The notes beneath the pieces were generated by a model. The model worked only from the letters and a program-made list of their open reading frames with translations. It had not been told where the DNA came from and made no database searches. This document shows, piece by piece, positions 30,814 through 37,501 of a stretch of DNA of 40,069 nucleotides (position 1 is the stretch's first letter; every line of letters starts with the position of its first letter). A program made the position numbers and the translations under genes. Origin of the DNA: a virus; the IMG/VR virus record IMGVR_UViG_3300039206_000080, positions 1 to 40,069 of that record; one strand, 5' to 3'.

Positions 30814-31519
30814 TGACAATATGTCGATTTGGTCGCAGGCCAAAAAGACCGATCTAAGCGCGACAAAGGACAATAACCAAGGTGGGCGCAAGTCAACCTC
30901 AATAAATGGCTACTGGATGATTCAGAAGGCCACAGAGCTATGGGGGCCGGTTGGCAGTGCTTGGGGTTACGATATTATTGAGGAGCGATTCGACGAAGGC
31001 GCGCCGGTATTCGACAAGGACACAAAGCAAGAGCTATGCAAGACAGTAGGCCACACGATCAAGCTTAGCGTGTTCTACCCTGGATCTACCAAGCCGGTTA
31101 TTCAGTACGGCCACACTCCGTACATCTACCAATCAAAGTACGGCCCAATTACTGACAGTGAGGCACCAAAGAAGTCGCTAATGGATGCATTAAAGAAATC
31201 CCTGTCAATGCTAGGCTTTAGCGCTGATGTGTTTATGGGCGAGTTTGAAGATGCTGAGTATATCCGCGAGCTGCAAGATGAATCAGCACTCAAGAAGGCC
31301 GACAATAAAGAGGCTGAGAAAGAGCGCCAGCGACTTGAATACACCAAGTGGCGTGATGATACCCTTGCAACCATGCAAGCATCAGTCAGCCTTGCGGATC
31401 TTGAGGGTACGTTTAAACTGGCATACCGTAAAATGGCGCGCCGTGGCGATGATGATGGAATTAAAACCTTTACCCTTGCCAAAGATAAGATTAAAAAAGC
31501 ACTGGAGGAAAAAGCATGA
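30806..31519 (+). CDS. Rad52-like single-strand annealing protein
   Basis: This 237-residue protein starts at ATG 30806. The pattern ATELWGPVGSAWGYDI (about 40-55), HTIKLSVFYPG, and SEAPKKSLMDALKKSLSMLG followed by FSADVFMGEFEDAEYI (about 112-148) corresponds to the core of phage Rad52-like annealases (FG-x2-GW...DALKKAL..LG). Such proteins pair complementary single strands in recombination-dependent repair and replication. The C-terminus is a charged coiled segment. Gp157 and SSB follow with overlaps, the common gene set around this family. Confidence 0.78.
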   Translation: MSNDNMSIWSQAKKTDLSATKDNNQGGRKSTSINGYWMIQKATELWGPVGSAWGYDIIEERFDEGAPVFDKDTKQELCKTVGHTIKLSVFYPGSTKPVIQYGHTPYIYQSKYGPITDSEAPKKSLMDALKKSLSMLGFSADVFMGEFEDAEYIRELQDESALKKADNKEAEKERQRLEYTKWRDDTLATMQASVSLADLEGTFKLAYRKMARRGDDDGIKTFTLAKDKIKKALEEKA

Positions 31520-32007
31520 CAGCGTTACGGGTAATATCAGAGCAATACAGAGGCTTGCTAGACTTAGCCAAAACCGACGACCTGCCAATTGAGGCGATTA
31601 AAGATACCTTGGACGGTATCGAGGGGGAGTTTAACGATAAAGCATTAAAGATTGTCGATGTAATATCCAGCGTTGAGGGTGATATCGCTCAGATTGACGC
31701 AGAGATTGACCGGCTAACAGCGCGCAAAAAGACTATCGTGAACCGAAACCAGTCAATACGCGACTACCTGCAAAATAATATGGAGGCTTGCGGGATTACC
31801 AAGATTGAATGCCCACTGTTCACTATTACGTTAGCAGCGGGCCGCGATATTGTCGTTATTGATAACGAGGACGAATTGCCAGACGAATACATAGCCGTTA
31901 AAACATCGACGGCACCCGACAAGAAAGAGTTATTGAAAGCACTAAAAATCGGCGCTGTAGCAGGCGCTCATATTGAAAAAAGTAAGTCATCATTGAGGAT
32001 TAAGTAA
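31516..32007 (+). CDS. Gp157-family protein
   Basis: The 163-residue protein has an N-terminal helical part with a coiled coil (about 40-85: SSVEGDIAQIDAEIDRLTAR, KKTIVNRNQSIRDYLQNNM), then MEACGITKIECPLFTITLAA and a C-terminal EYIAVKTSTAPDKKELLKAL ending in KSKSSLRIK. This is the signature of Siphovirus Gp157, which is found beside annealases and SSB and has been linked to phage resistance. The start overlaps the annealase stop (ATGA). Confidence 0.9.
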   Translation: MTALRVISEQYRGLLDLAKTDDLPIEAIKDTLDGIEGEFNDKALKIVDVISSVEGDIAQIDAEIDRLTARKKTIVNRNQSIRDYLQNNMEACGITKIECPLFTITLAAGRDIVVIDNEDELPDEYIAVKTSTAPDKKELLKALKIGAVAGAHIEKSKSSLRIK

Positions 32008-32318
32008 TGGCTAAAGTAGGCGTAAGTTTAAAGATTGACGTTTCCAAGATTGAAAAAGCTCGATTGTTCAAAGGCGAAAAAGGAACGTACCTTGACGCGA
32101 CAGTGTTTATCGACCTATCAGAACTTGACCAGTACGGCAACAGCGGCATGATCACCCAGGACGTTAGCAAAGATGAAAAGGATCAAGGCGTTAAGGGGCC
32201 GATACTGGGCAACTGCAAGGTGTTTTGGAGTGAAGGCGGGCAGTCGCAGCCAGCGCAGCAAAGGCAGGCATCGCCACCGCCGCAAGATTACGATACGGAT
32301 GATTCGATCCCATTCTAG
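32007..32318 (+). CDS. ssb: Single-stranded DNA-binding protein
   Basis: This 103-residue protein shows an OB-fold-like strand pattern (VGVSLKIDVSKI, KGTYLDATVFIDL) followed by a Gln/Pro linker and the acidic tail DYDTDDSIPF, the standard SSB C-terminal tip that recruits partner proteins. It overlaps the Gp157 stop codon by one base. It works with the annealase and helicase. Confidence 0.85.
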   Translation: MAKVGVSLKIDVSKIEKARLFKGEKGTYLDATVFIDLSELDQYGNSGMITQDVSKDEKDQGVKGPILGNCKVFWSEGGQSQPAQQRQASPPPQDYDTDDSIPF

Positions 32319-32342
32319 CAAGGCATTAAAACCGCCTTTAAT

Positions 32343-32456
32343 ATAACCACAAAGTCTTTCCCCCGTCGTGCGGCGGGGTGATAGAGTTGTGGTGTGTGAG
32401 GGGTTAAGCATTAGCTTATTTGCGAGTGAAGCGAATCAATTGAAGCGCCTTGTTAT
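32343..32456. repeat. attC-like palindromic segment 1
   Basis: ATAAC (32343-32347) and GTTAT (32452-32456) bound a 114-base imperfect palindrome. Inside are ACCACAA/TTGTGGT (32346-32352/32387-32393) and a CCCCGTC/GGCGGGG hairpin (32361-32367/32372-32378). It occupies the gap between ssb and the next gene. The layout (short R-type arms at both ends, nested stems) recalls integron attC sites; the core GTTATGG departs from the consensus GTTRRRY. Confidence 0.35.
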
Positions 32457-32473
32457 GGCGCGTGGAGAGAAGA

Positions 32474-32782
32474 ATGGATAACAAAACGTGGCGCGAAGAC
32501 CAGAAGCACCTGCCGGACATTATGCGAGACTTTCATGACTGCAAAGACCTATTCAAGACGATAGATCAATACATAGTTTGCGAGGACGGCCACCCCGCAG
32601 AAAAAGTAAGCTGGGTTCAGGGCCACTGCTACACAGTAGATGTTTTTCTATGGTTTATGGCACAGCACGGGTACACGCTACAGAAATCGCGAGCAAAGGT
32701 TGAATTTGACGACTTGGGCGAAAGGTTGCGACTAGCTCGCAAAGAGCGTAGCAACGCATTCGCGAAGCTGTTAGCGCCATAA
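32474..32782 (+). CDS. Hypothetical protein in first cassette-like unit
   Basis: The 102-residue protein starts at ATG 32474 after GGAGAGAAGA. It is basic and mostly helical (DIMRDFHDCKDLFKTIDQYI, LGERLRLARKERSNAFAKLL). Its stop codon lies inside the CATAAC arm of the next palindrome, as integron cassette genes often do. No family recognised. Confidence 0.65.
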   Translation: MDNKTWREDQKHLPDIMRDFHDCKDLFKTIDQYIVCEDGHPAEKVSWVQGHCYTVDVFLWFMAQHGYTLQKSRAKVEFDDLGERLRLARKERSNAFAKLLAP

Positions 32783-32844
32783 CCCCAAGCTCACTGCGCG
32801 AACGAAGCGCCAGCGTAGTGAGTCCAGCGCAGATTTTTGTTATG
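32778..32844. repeat. attC-like palindromic segment 2
   Basis: CATAAC (32778-32783) and GTTATG (32839-32844) bound a 67-base element with inner stems CTCACT/AGTGAG (32790-32795/32817-32822) and GCGC/GCGC. A competing perfect 11-bp inverted repeat (AGTCCAGCGCA 32821-32831, TGCGCTGGACT 32843-32853) overlaps the right side. It is the clearest of the three attC-like elements in length and symmetry. Confidence 0.42.
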
Positions 32845-32890
32845 CGCTGGACTTTAAATAGGCGCTCAACTTTGTAAGAGGTAAAACCTT

Positions 32891-33043
32891 ATGAGTATTG
32901 ATGTGAAAGAACAGATCGACATTTTGAAAAAGAAAGCCAGTGAATCAGAAAAGTCCGAAGATGCTCTTCGCTTTTCGCAAGCTGCTGTGAATCTGGCTAA
33001 TGCTAGAGCCGCAATGGTGAACACTGACAAACAGGAAAAGTAG
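32891..33043 (+). CDS. 50-residue helical protein in second cassette-like unit
   Basis: The frame from ATG 32891 to TAG 33043 encodes a charged, fully helical protein (MSIDVKEQIDILKKKASESE, DALRFSQAAVNLANARAAM), probably a short coiled coil. AAGAGGT precedes it. The gene alone fills the space between attC-like segments 2 and 3. Confidence 0.62.
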   Translation: MSIDVKEQIDILKKKASESEKSEDALRFSQAAVNLANARAAMVNTDKQEK

Positions 33044-33070
33044 TAACCAAGCCGCCCCAGAAATGGGGCG

Positions 33071-33119
33071 CATAACACCCAGTTAGCGAGCCGCTATGTC
33101 TCGCTCAACGATGGGTTAT
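33071..33119. repeat. attC-like palindromic segment 3
   Basis: CATAAC (33071-33076) and GTTAT (33115-33119) bound a 49-base imperfect palindrome. The inner arms GTTAGCGAG (33082-33090) and CTCGCTCAAC (33100-33109) pair with one extra C, an unpaired base like the extrahelical base of attC sites, though on the opposite arm from the classical arrangement. The palindrome GGTTATAACC lies at its right end. Confidence 0.38.
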
Positions 33120-33135
33120 AACCACGCCGATTGAT

Positions 33136-33150
33136 ATAGCTAAACGGTAT
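33136..33150 (+). repeat. 15-bp upstream repeat, copy 1
   Basis: ATAGCTAAACGGTAT occurs here and again at 36903-36917. In both places it is followed, 23 or 32 bases later, by a G-rich stretch leading into TGrTAGAkT (33171-33179; 36947-36955), which resembles an extended -10 box. The 9-base difference in spacing is near one helical turn. The pair looks like an activator site with promoter. Confidence 0.45.
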
Positions 33151-33207
33151 TTAGTGGGTGTGGCGGTTGGTGATAGAGTGGGTTTACTGATTAATGAGGG
33201 GAAGGGT

Positions 33208-33369
33208 ATGAGTAGGCCAGAGTGGATTGGCAAAGCAGTTGAGCAATATATGATGCACGGCGTAACAAGAGAAAGAGCCACGCTATGGGCTGAGTCTATT
33301 TTAAACAATGTTCCTGAATCTATAAATAACTGCCCATACATCACGGCAGAAATTGATTACCGATCATAA
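33208..33369 (+). CDS. Small hypothetical protein
   Basis: The product has 53 residues from ATG 33208 (MSRPEWIGKAVEQYMMHGVT), after GGGGAAGGG. It is helical with a short C-terminal part. A helix such as IGKAVEQYMMHGVTRERATLWAE split by Gly-Val suggests a small interaction motif. No family recognised. Confidence 0.62.
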   Translation: MSRPEWIGKAVEQYMMHGVTRERATLWAESILNNVPESINNCPYITAEIDYRS

Positions 33370-33396
33370 CACGGCGACAGCCGCATAGGGGGAGTG

Positions 33397-33630
33397 ATGG
33401 AAACAGTAATAACGGTAACGCCTACACCAAAACAAATGGCAGAGTTAATATGGAATATGTACTCAGACGATCAAGCCGAAATGTTTAAGCACCTTTACGA
33501 TTTAGCTGGCAGCGAGCACTATTTAATGATGCAGTTCATGTGCACTCGTGACAAGTGCGTAGAGCGCAACGACGAATCGCTAGGCGCTTTTCAGGCTATG
33601 TTTAGCTCTGCTTTTAAATACATGAGTTAA
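33397..33630 (+). CDS. Small hypothetical protein
   Basis: The 77-residue protein starts at ATG 33397 (GTG one codon before) after ATAGGGGGAG. It contains TPKQMAELIWNMYSDDQAEM and a long helix to the end. A related arrangement (short Thr/Pro start, then helix with W and D-D-Q) occurs in small early proteins of many phages. Function unknown. Confidence 0.62.
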   Translation: METVITVTPTPKQMAELIWNMYSDDQAEMFKHLYDLAGSEHYLMMQFMCTRDKCVERNDESLGAFQAMFSSAFKYMS

Positions 33631-33642
33631 GGAGCAACTAAA

Positions 33643-33837
33643 ATGCTAACAACAACACAAAACAACCTAACGTACATCGAAGGCCATGTACTAGGTACGC
33701 CAGTGCTGATACAAGGCATGGACAGACAGCAAGCCAGGGCCGCGCTAGATAGCGAGACTCTGCGGATCTACGCCGAGCGGGGGTACAAGGTGCCGAAGGG
33801 GTGGGAGTTGGATAACGAGGCGGTGGTGATTGTATGA
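33643..33837 (+). CDS. Small hypothetical protein
   Basis: This 64-residue protein has a beta hairpin-like start (NLTYIEGHVLGTPVLIQGMD) and a helix (RQQARAALDSETLRIYAERG), then KVPKGWELDNEAVVIV. Its stop overlaps the next start (ATGA). No family recognised. Confidence 0.62.
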   Translation: MLTTTQNNLTYIEGHVLGTPVLIQGMDRQQARAALDSETLRIYAERGYKVPKGWELDNEAVVIV

Positions 33838-34265
33838 AAGCAGTTGACAAGCTATTCAAGTACGGCGGCGGTGCGGCATATACCGAGACGGAGCTAGATG
33901 ATATGTGCGGGGAAATCGAATCCCTCCGCGCTCAGCTAGAGGCGCAGAGTGGGGAGGCCGAGGAGGCTGCTTACTTATGCTCGAACTGTGGCCCAATCGC
34001 TCATACAGAAGTTGACGCACTAGACCAGACGCTAGGCTGCACTCGCTGTAATGGGGTAATGTGGGGCGATGATGGGATTACAATTGAACCCCTATACACA
34101 TCCCCGCCAGCCGCGAAGGTGCCGGATAAGATAACGCCAGAGGAGGCTGTAAGATGCAATGGTTACAACGGCGAAGACTTGACCGAAGAAGAAGCTAACG
34201 GTTTCGCTGACGGTTGGAACACTTGCCGCAAAGCCATGCTCTCAGCTCAGGAGGGGGAGAAGTGA
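33834..34265 (+). CDS. Zinc-ribbon early protein (paralogue of 38095-38367)
   Basis: In this 143-residue protein residues about 22-40 form a short coil (GEIESLRAQLEAQ). A zinc-ribbon domain follows at about 47-90: LCSNCGPIAHTEVDALDQTL, GCTRCNGVMWGDDGIT and LYTSP. The same domain, with about 70% identical residues, occurs in the gene at 38095. The C-terminal part (about 95-143) carries EEAVRCNGYNGEDLTEEEAN and a helix with W-x-T-C-R-K. It probably binds nucleic acid or protein. Confidence 0.68.
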   Translation: MKAVDKLFKYGGGAAYTETELDDMCGEIESLRAQLEAQSGEAEEAAYLCSNCGPIAHTEVDALDQTLGCTRCNGVMWGDDGITIEPLYTSPPAAKVPDKITPEEAVRCNGYNGEDLTEEEANGFADGWNTCRKAMLSAQEGEK

Positions 34266-34444
34266 GCGCGGCAGGGATTACCAAGTTAACGCCAGCACAT
34301 ATAGCCAAAGCCATTGAGCTGCGCACTGAGGGCTATTCTTGGGTTAAAGTTGAGATGATGTTAGGGTTGGCACACTCGACAACATGGCGGGACAATGTGC
34401 GCAAGGCTGAATTATTAGGGTTTAAAGCATGGAGGGGTATGTAA
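34262..34444 (+). CDS. Small helix-turn-helix protein
   Basis: The 60-residue protein starts at GTG 34262, overlapping the upstream stop (GTGA) behind GGAGGGGGAG. ITKLTPAHIAKAIELRTEGY followed by SWVKVEMMLGLAHSTTWRD is a resolvase/Fis-like HTH. Likely a small transcription regulator. Confidence 0.62.
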   Translation: MSAAGITKLTPAHIAKAIELRTEGYSWVKVEMMLGLAHSTTWRDNVRKAELLGFKAWRGM

Positions 34445-34445
34445 G

Positions 34446-34562
34446 ATGAAAACAGCAATAACACTAGCACTTGTAATAGCCTTGTTCGGCGGCTTCACCA
34501 TTGGTAAACAAGTCGGCGAGCGCATAGGCGCTAAGTACTGCAATATTTTAGGGGAGGATTGA
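34446..34562 (+). CDS. 38-residue membrane or exported peptide
   Basis: The frame from ATG 34446 to TGA 34562 encodes a basic start, one hydrophobic segment (MKTAITLALVIALFGGFTIG) and a short polar tail with one Cys. It could be a signal peptide or a membrane anchor; the small tail argues for an anchor. Its stop overlaps the next start (TGATG). Confidence 0.55.
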   Translation: MKTAITLALVIALFGGFTIGKQVGERIGAKYCNILGED

Positions 34563-35362
34563 TGATGAAACACTATTGTAATAACGGAAAAGATGAAATA
34601 AAGGTAGGCGGGGTTTATGTATTCCGCAATTGCTACGAAACAAGAGTTATAGCTTGCGAGGAAATAGATGGCGATCACGTATTTTGTGGCTCTACATGTT
34701 ACACCATTGACCTCATAGCGCACGAACTCCCCCGCGACTCCGACGGCTACTATCTGTGGGAAGGTGGCGAGTGTCCGGTGCCGGAGGATTGGGCTGTTGA
34801 GGGCGAGTATCGCACTGGAGAGTATGCAACCGATCCGGCGATACTGTTTAAATGGAATGAGTTGAAGCGCTTCCGCGTAGTCAGCACAGGCGAAGAGGTT
34901 AAGCCAACCAGCAAACTAGGCTGGGAAACCGTCCCAGAGGTGCCGTATACGGGGGAGGGTTTGGAGTTTAACGAAGAGGCAAGCATGGCTGAAAAGTGGA
35001 GAAATATTGAGCATAAGCTAGAGCAAGACCCAAACGGCAAAGACCCGCACGAGTCAGGCGCCAAGCTTGACGCTGGAAAGAATCGGCTAGGGCTTGTTAT
35101 CGGAAGCTTTGCACGGGCATTGTCAAAGGTTGGCGAGGTCGGTACATACGGCGCGAACAAGTACACCGATAATGGCTGGTTAGATGTACCAAACGGTGAG
35201 GCTCGCTACACAGATGCGTTATACCGGCATTTATTCAGCGAGGCTAAGGGCGAGGTTAACGACAAAGATACCGACTTGCCACACGCGGCACACGCGGCTT
35301 GGAATGCTTTGGCGCGGCTTGAGTTGGCTTTAATCGAAGAAGAGCGGAAGGGGGTGAAGTGA
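34562..35362 (+). CDS. dATP/dGTP diphosphohydrolase-like two-domain protein
   Basis: In this 266-residue protein residues about 60-120 (SDGYYLWEGGECPVPEDWAV, FRVVSTGEE) match a small phage domain with a W-x-G-G-E-C-P motif. Residues about 165-260 carry GAKLDAGKNRLGLVIGSFAR, VGEVGTYGANKYTDNGW, RYTDALYRHLFSEAKGE and LPHAAHAAWNALARLEL, the signature of the domain annotated as dATP/dGTP diphosphohydrolase N-terminal. The conserved H-A-A-H and E/D residues suggest metal-dependent nucleotide hydrolysis, shaping the dNTP pool during replication. GGGGAGG precedes ATG 34562. Confidence 0.75.
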   Translation: MMKHYCNNGKDEIKVGGVYVFRNCYETRVIACEEIDGDHVFCGSTCYTIDLIAHELPRDSDGYYLWEGGECPVPEDWAVEGEYRTGEYATDPAILFKWNELKRFRVVSTGEEVKPTSKLGWETVPEVPYTGEGLEFNEEASMAEKWRNIEHKLEQDPNGKDPHESGAKLDAGKNRLGLVIGSFARALSKVGEVGTYGANKYTDNGWLDVPNGEARYTDALYRHLFSEAKGEVNDKDTDLPHAAHAAWNALARLELALIEEERKGVK

Positions 35363-35529
35363 TGAATGCTGAGAAATGGACGCAAATAGGCGACAGAGAG
35401 ATTTCTAGTAGCGACTTTACGCATGACGTTCTATTGCGTGTCGATGGGGATTTTGAGACTAAAGACTAAGAGCAGGCGTATATTGCTGCGCTTATTGATA
35501 AGCTAAACTCAGCGTGCGACAAATGCTAA
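35362..35529 (+). pseudogene. Small early gene interrupted by an in-frame stop
   Basis: From ATG 35362 (TGATG overlap) the frame reads MNAEKWTQIGDREISSSDFT, then HDVLLRVDGDFETKD, meets TAA at 35467-35469, and continues EQAYIAALIDKLNSACDKC to TAA 35527-35529. The part after the stop is a natural continuation: the helix after a G-D-F turn ends a compact 54-residue protein. The frame is kept across the stop and the downstream gene is in register. Either the gene is broken, the base is an error, or the stop is read through. Confidence 0.6.
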
Positions 35530-35618
35530 CCTACGCCCTAGCCGCCTCAGTCATCGCGGTAGGCTTGATTGCTTACCGATGGGGGCGGGGGTGCTGGGTT
35601 AAGAGCCCGCCTATCTAG
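35523..35618 (+). CDS. 31-residue membrane peptide
   Basis: ATG 35523 to TAG 35618, overlapping the stop of the interrupted gene. MLTYALAASVIAVGLIAYRW is one membrane segment, followed by a basic tail. Comparable in size to the peptides at 22.4, 34.4 and 39.1 kb. No RBS other than the coupled stop. Confidence 0.45.
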   Translation: MLTYALAASVIAVGLIAYRWGRGCWVKSPPI

Positions 35619-35652
35619 GTATAATCGCTTATGGAATCGAATGGATTTTAAA

Positions 35653-36831
35653 CTAAATCTTCACATCCGGCTCCATGTGCGGCTGAGGAATACTGTAAAC
35701 GTGTGAGCTATACAGTCCTCCCGTTTTCCTAAATGTCAGCATTTCCATTTCACCATCGCCAGCGTACCCATGCGAGGCGTGCCAGCTATCAGGAGGAGGA
35801 AGGGCGCCGAACACTTTAACCTTGACGCCTGGTAGCGTTTTAACATTCTCCTTATGGAAATGGCCAAGGCACCACATCCGGTAAGTGGTTCGCCCCCAAG
35901 CTTGGCACATATCACGCGCCATAGATCCAGCTAATGATTCAGGCTTTTGTTTGTCGCCATGATGGATGCCTAACAGGTTATTACCGTATTCGATGTAGTG
36001 GTAAAACCCATCCGTTTTAAGTACGTTAACTCGCTTGTCTCTGCTGTAATAGAAATCAAGCATGATCTGAATTGCTGGGGCCGCGTCGGTGTTGTGGTTC
36101 CCTTTAGCAACTACCACTACCACTTTCTTAAACTTAGTCAGCATACGGTCAATCATATATCGCATGACCATACCAGCCTTAAACAGCACCATGCTGTAAC
36201 GGGAATCAACGTCCAGCGACGTTCCCGCATAGGTTGTGTTGGCTTGCCCGTTCGCGTGCATAAAGTCACCAACATCAACTAATACGCCGGTTTCAGTAAT
36301 CTCTGCCTTGTCTACTAGGTAATCAATGGCATCGCGTAATTGCTTGGTGGCTATATCGGTGTCAAAGTCGGCGTGCTTTGTTTCCTTGCCGTATGCCCTC
36401 ATTCCAACATGTGCATCACCGACAAAAATAGCTGTCATTAAATCGGGAGTGTGTTTCTTGAATTTAGGTATTGCGGAAGGCTTGCAAGGCTTCATTGTTT
36501 CGGTCAGACCATCTGCGAAATCCATTAGGGCTTGTTTTTTATCTTCGTCTATTTGCCTTTCCCATGTTCGCTGTATCTCGCCATCAGATCCACGCTGAAT
36601 AGTAACCTTCCCCATCTTGCGCCCAGCAGCTACGCCATGTTCCCAGTGGCCAGGTGCATAACCTTGATCCGCCGCATTAGTCTTAACAATTTTAAGGCTA
36701 CGCTCAACAGTACGCTGATTAAGCCCTAGCGCCTTACAAGCTTTTGGGATAGATCCATACTTAATGATTGCCTCAAGGTTGCGGTGTTGCGCATCAGTCT
36801 TACAATAATCAAGCAGCTTTGCATAATCCAT
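35653..36831 (-). CDS. HTH-calcineurin-like metallophosphoesterase
   Basis: This 392-residue protein starts at ATG 36831; an earlier TTG at 36846 is possible. An N-terminal HTH (IIKYGSIPKACKALGLNQRT, about 22-50) is followed by a calcineurin-like core with its five metal motifs: GDAHVG, GDFMHANG, KGNHN, HHGD and GHFH. SbcD/Mre11-type and phage phosphoesterases share this layout. It may cleave DNA ends or hydrolyse nucleotides, targeted by the HTH. It is the only gene on the minus strand within the plus-strand early block and has its own promoter, so it is probably an added module. Confidence 0.85.
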   Translation of the reverse strand: MDYAKLLDYCKTDAQHRNLEAIIKYGSIPKACKALGLNQRTVERSLKIVKTNAADQGYAPGHWEHGVAAGRKMGKVTIQRGSDGEIQRTWERQIDEDKKQALMDFADGLTETMKPCKPSAIPKFKKHTPDLMTAIFVGDAHVGMRAYGKETKHADFDTDIATKQLRDAIDYLVDKAEITETGVLVDVGDFMHANGQANTTYAGTSLDVDSRYSMVLFKAGMVMRYMIDRMLTKFKKVVVVVAKGNHNTDAAPAIQIMLDFYYSRDKRVNVLKTDGFYHYIEYGNNLLGIHHGDKQKPESLAGSMARDMCQAWGRTTYRMWCLGHFHKENVKTLPGVKVKVFGALPPPDSWHASHGYAGDGEMEMLTFRKTGGLYSSHVYSIPQPHMEPDVKI

Positions 36832-36859
36832 AATGTCAACTCTCAACGATAACGGCCTA

Positions 36860-36868
36860 AGTATAACA
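36860..36868 (-). promoter_or_regulatory. Extended -10 promoter for the phosphoesterase gene
   Basis: On the minus strand TG-T-TATACT (36868-36860) is an extended -10 box 29 bases before the start codon. No clear -35 is visible, as is common with extended -10 promoters. Confidence 0.5.
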
Positions 36869-36902
36869 ACTTATTCCCAGATTGCATAAGGCGCGGGTTT
36901 TA

Positions 36903-36917
36903 ATAGCTAAACGGTAT
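36903..36917 (+). repeat. 15-bp upstream repeat, copy 2
   Basis: Second copy of ATAGCTAAACGGTAT (first at 33136-33150), in front of the small-RNA candidate. It is followed by GTGCGGGGGTGGTAGATTGG at 36938-36957, which resembles GTGTGGCGG...GATAGAGTGG after copy 1 and GTGCGGCGGGGTGATAGAGT at 32368. Confidence 0.45.
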
Positions 36918-36944
36918 AAGGTGGCGCTTGTGTTTTTGTGCGGG

Positions 36945-37123
36945 GGTGGTAGATTGGAATCACCAACGCAGCTAATGCCAAACCACTACCGAGGACAAGA
37001 CAATGCAAGCGCAGGGGGAAAGCCCCTAGGGATAAATGAGACGAGCGCATATCTGCGAAGGCGAAAGCTGGAGATCCCGCAAGTACGAACATCCCGACTC
37101 AGCCCCTTAATTGGGGCTTTGTT
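36945..37123 (+). ncRNA. Candidate small RNA ending in an intrinsic terminator
   Basis: The gene-free stretch 36847-37156 holds, after a promoter-like repeat, about 170 bases with several stems: AGGGG/CCCCT with a GAAAG loop (37013-37027), CGCA/TGCG with a TATC loop (37046-37057), GC-GAAA-GC, and GGGAT/ATCCC (37029-37033/37074-37078) enclosing the last two. It finishes with a terminator. No frame here has an RBS. Alternatively it is a leader of the gene at 37157 controlled by termination, like a riboswitch. It matches no RNA family I can name. Confidence 0.5.
37101..37123 (+). terminator. Rho-independent terminator
   Basis: AGCCCC (37101-37106) and GGGGCT (37113-37118) form the stem with a TTAATT loop, followed by TTGTT. 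The T-run is short but the stem is GC-rich, and there is no matching T-run on the other strand, so it works in plus orientation. It lies 34 bases before the next gene. Confidence 0.72.
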
Positions 37124-37156
37124 GGTAAAACCGCAACCATAACAGGAATAAATAAC

Positions 37157-37501
37157 ATGAAAATCCAAAACCTAATCGACGCACTACACATGGCCCAAGG
37201 CGGCGAGCTAGCAGCGAACCTTGAAAACACGCAATCCACTATCGGTATCGGCAATGCGATTCAGGCGATACTTTACGCGTGTGATCGTAACCAGCTGCCG
37301 AACCAAGGGCAAACCGTTTACGACGATATGCTGATGAGCAATGAGTACGAAGAGGTAGCCGAAACAGCCATCATCCAGAACGCCTCAGCGATTCGTGACG
37401 CGTACCAGACCGGCAGCATTACCCAGCTAGCGAAGATGGTGTGCGGGGTGATTGAAGAGGATCTGGAGTTGCATGTTGAAGAGTTTGAGGGGCGGGAGTG
37501 A
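37157..37501 (+). CDS. Hypothetical acidic protein
   Basis: The 114-residue acidic, helical protein (GIGNAIQAILYACDRNQLPN, SITQLAKMVCGVIEEDLELH) has AACAGGA upstream. No family recognised. Its expression depends on read-through of, or initiation after, the terminator at 37101-37123. Confidence 0.65.
   Translation: MKIQNLIDALHMAQGGELAANLENTQSTIGIGNAIQAILYACDRNQLPNQGQTVYDDMLMSNEYEEVAETAIIQNASAIRDAYQTGSITQLAKMVCGVIEEDLELHVEEFEGRE

Noticed and set aside
30806-31519. RecT-type annealase
   Set aside because: The residue pattern follows Rad52-like annealases rather than RecT.
36882-37142. 86-codon plus-strand and 60-61-codon minus-strand frames
   Set aside because: They lie over the small-RNA candidate and run through its terminator; no RBS.
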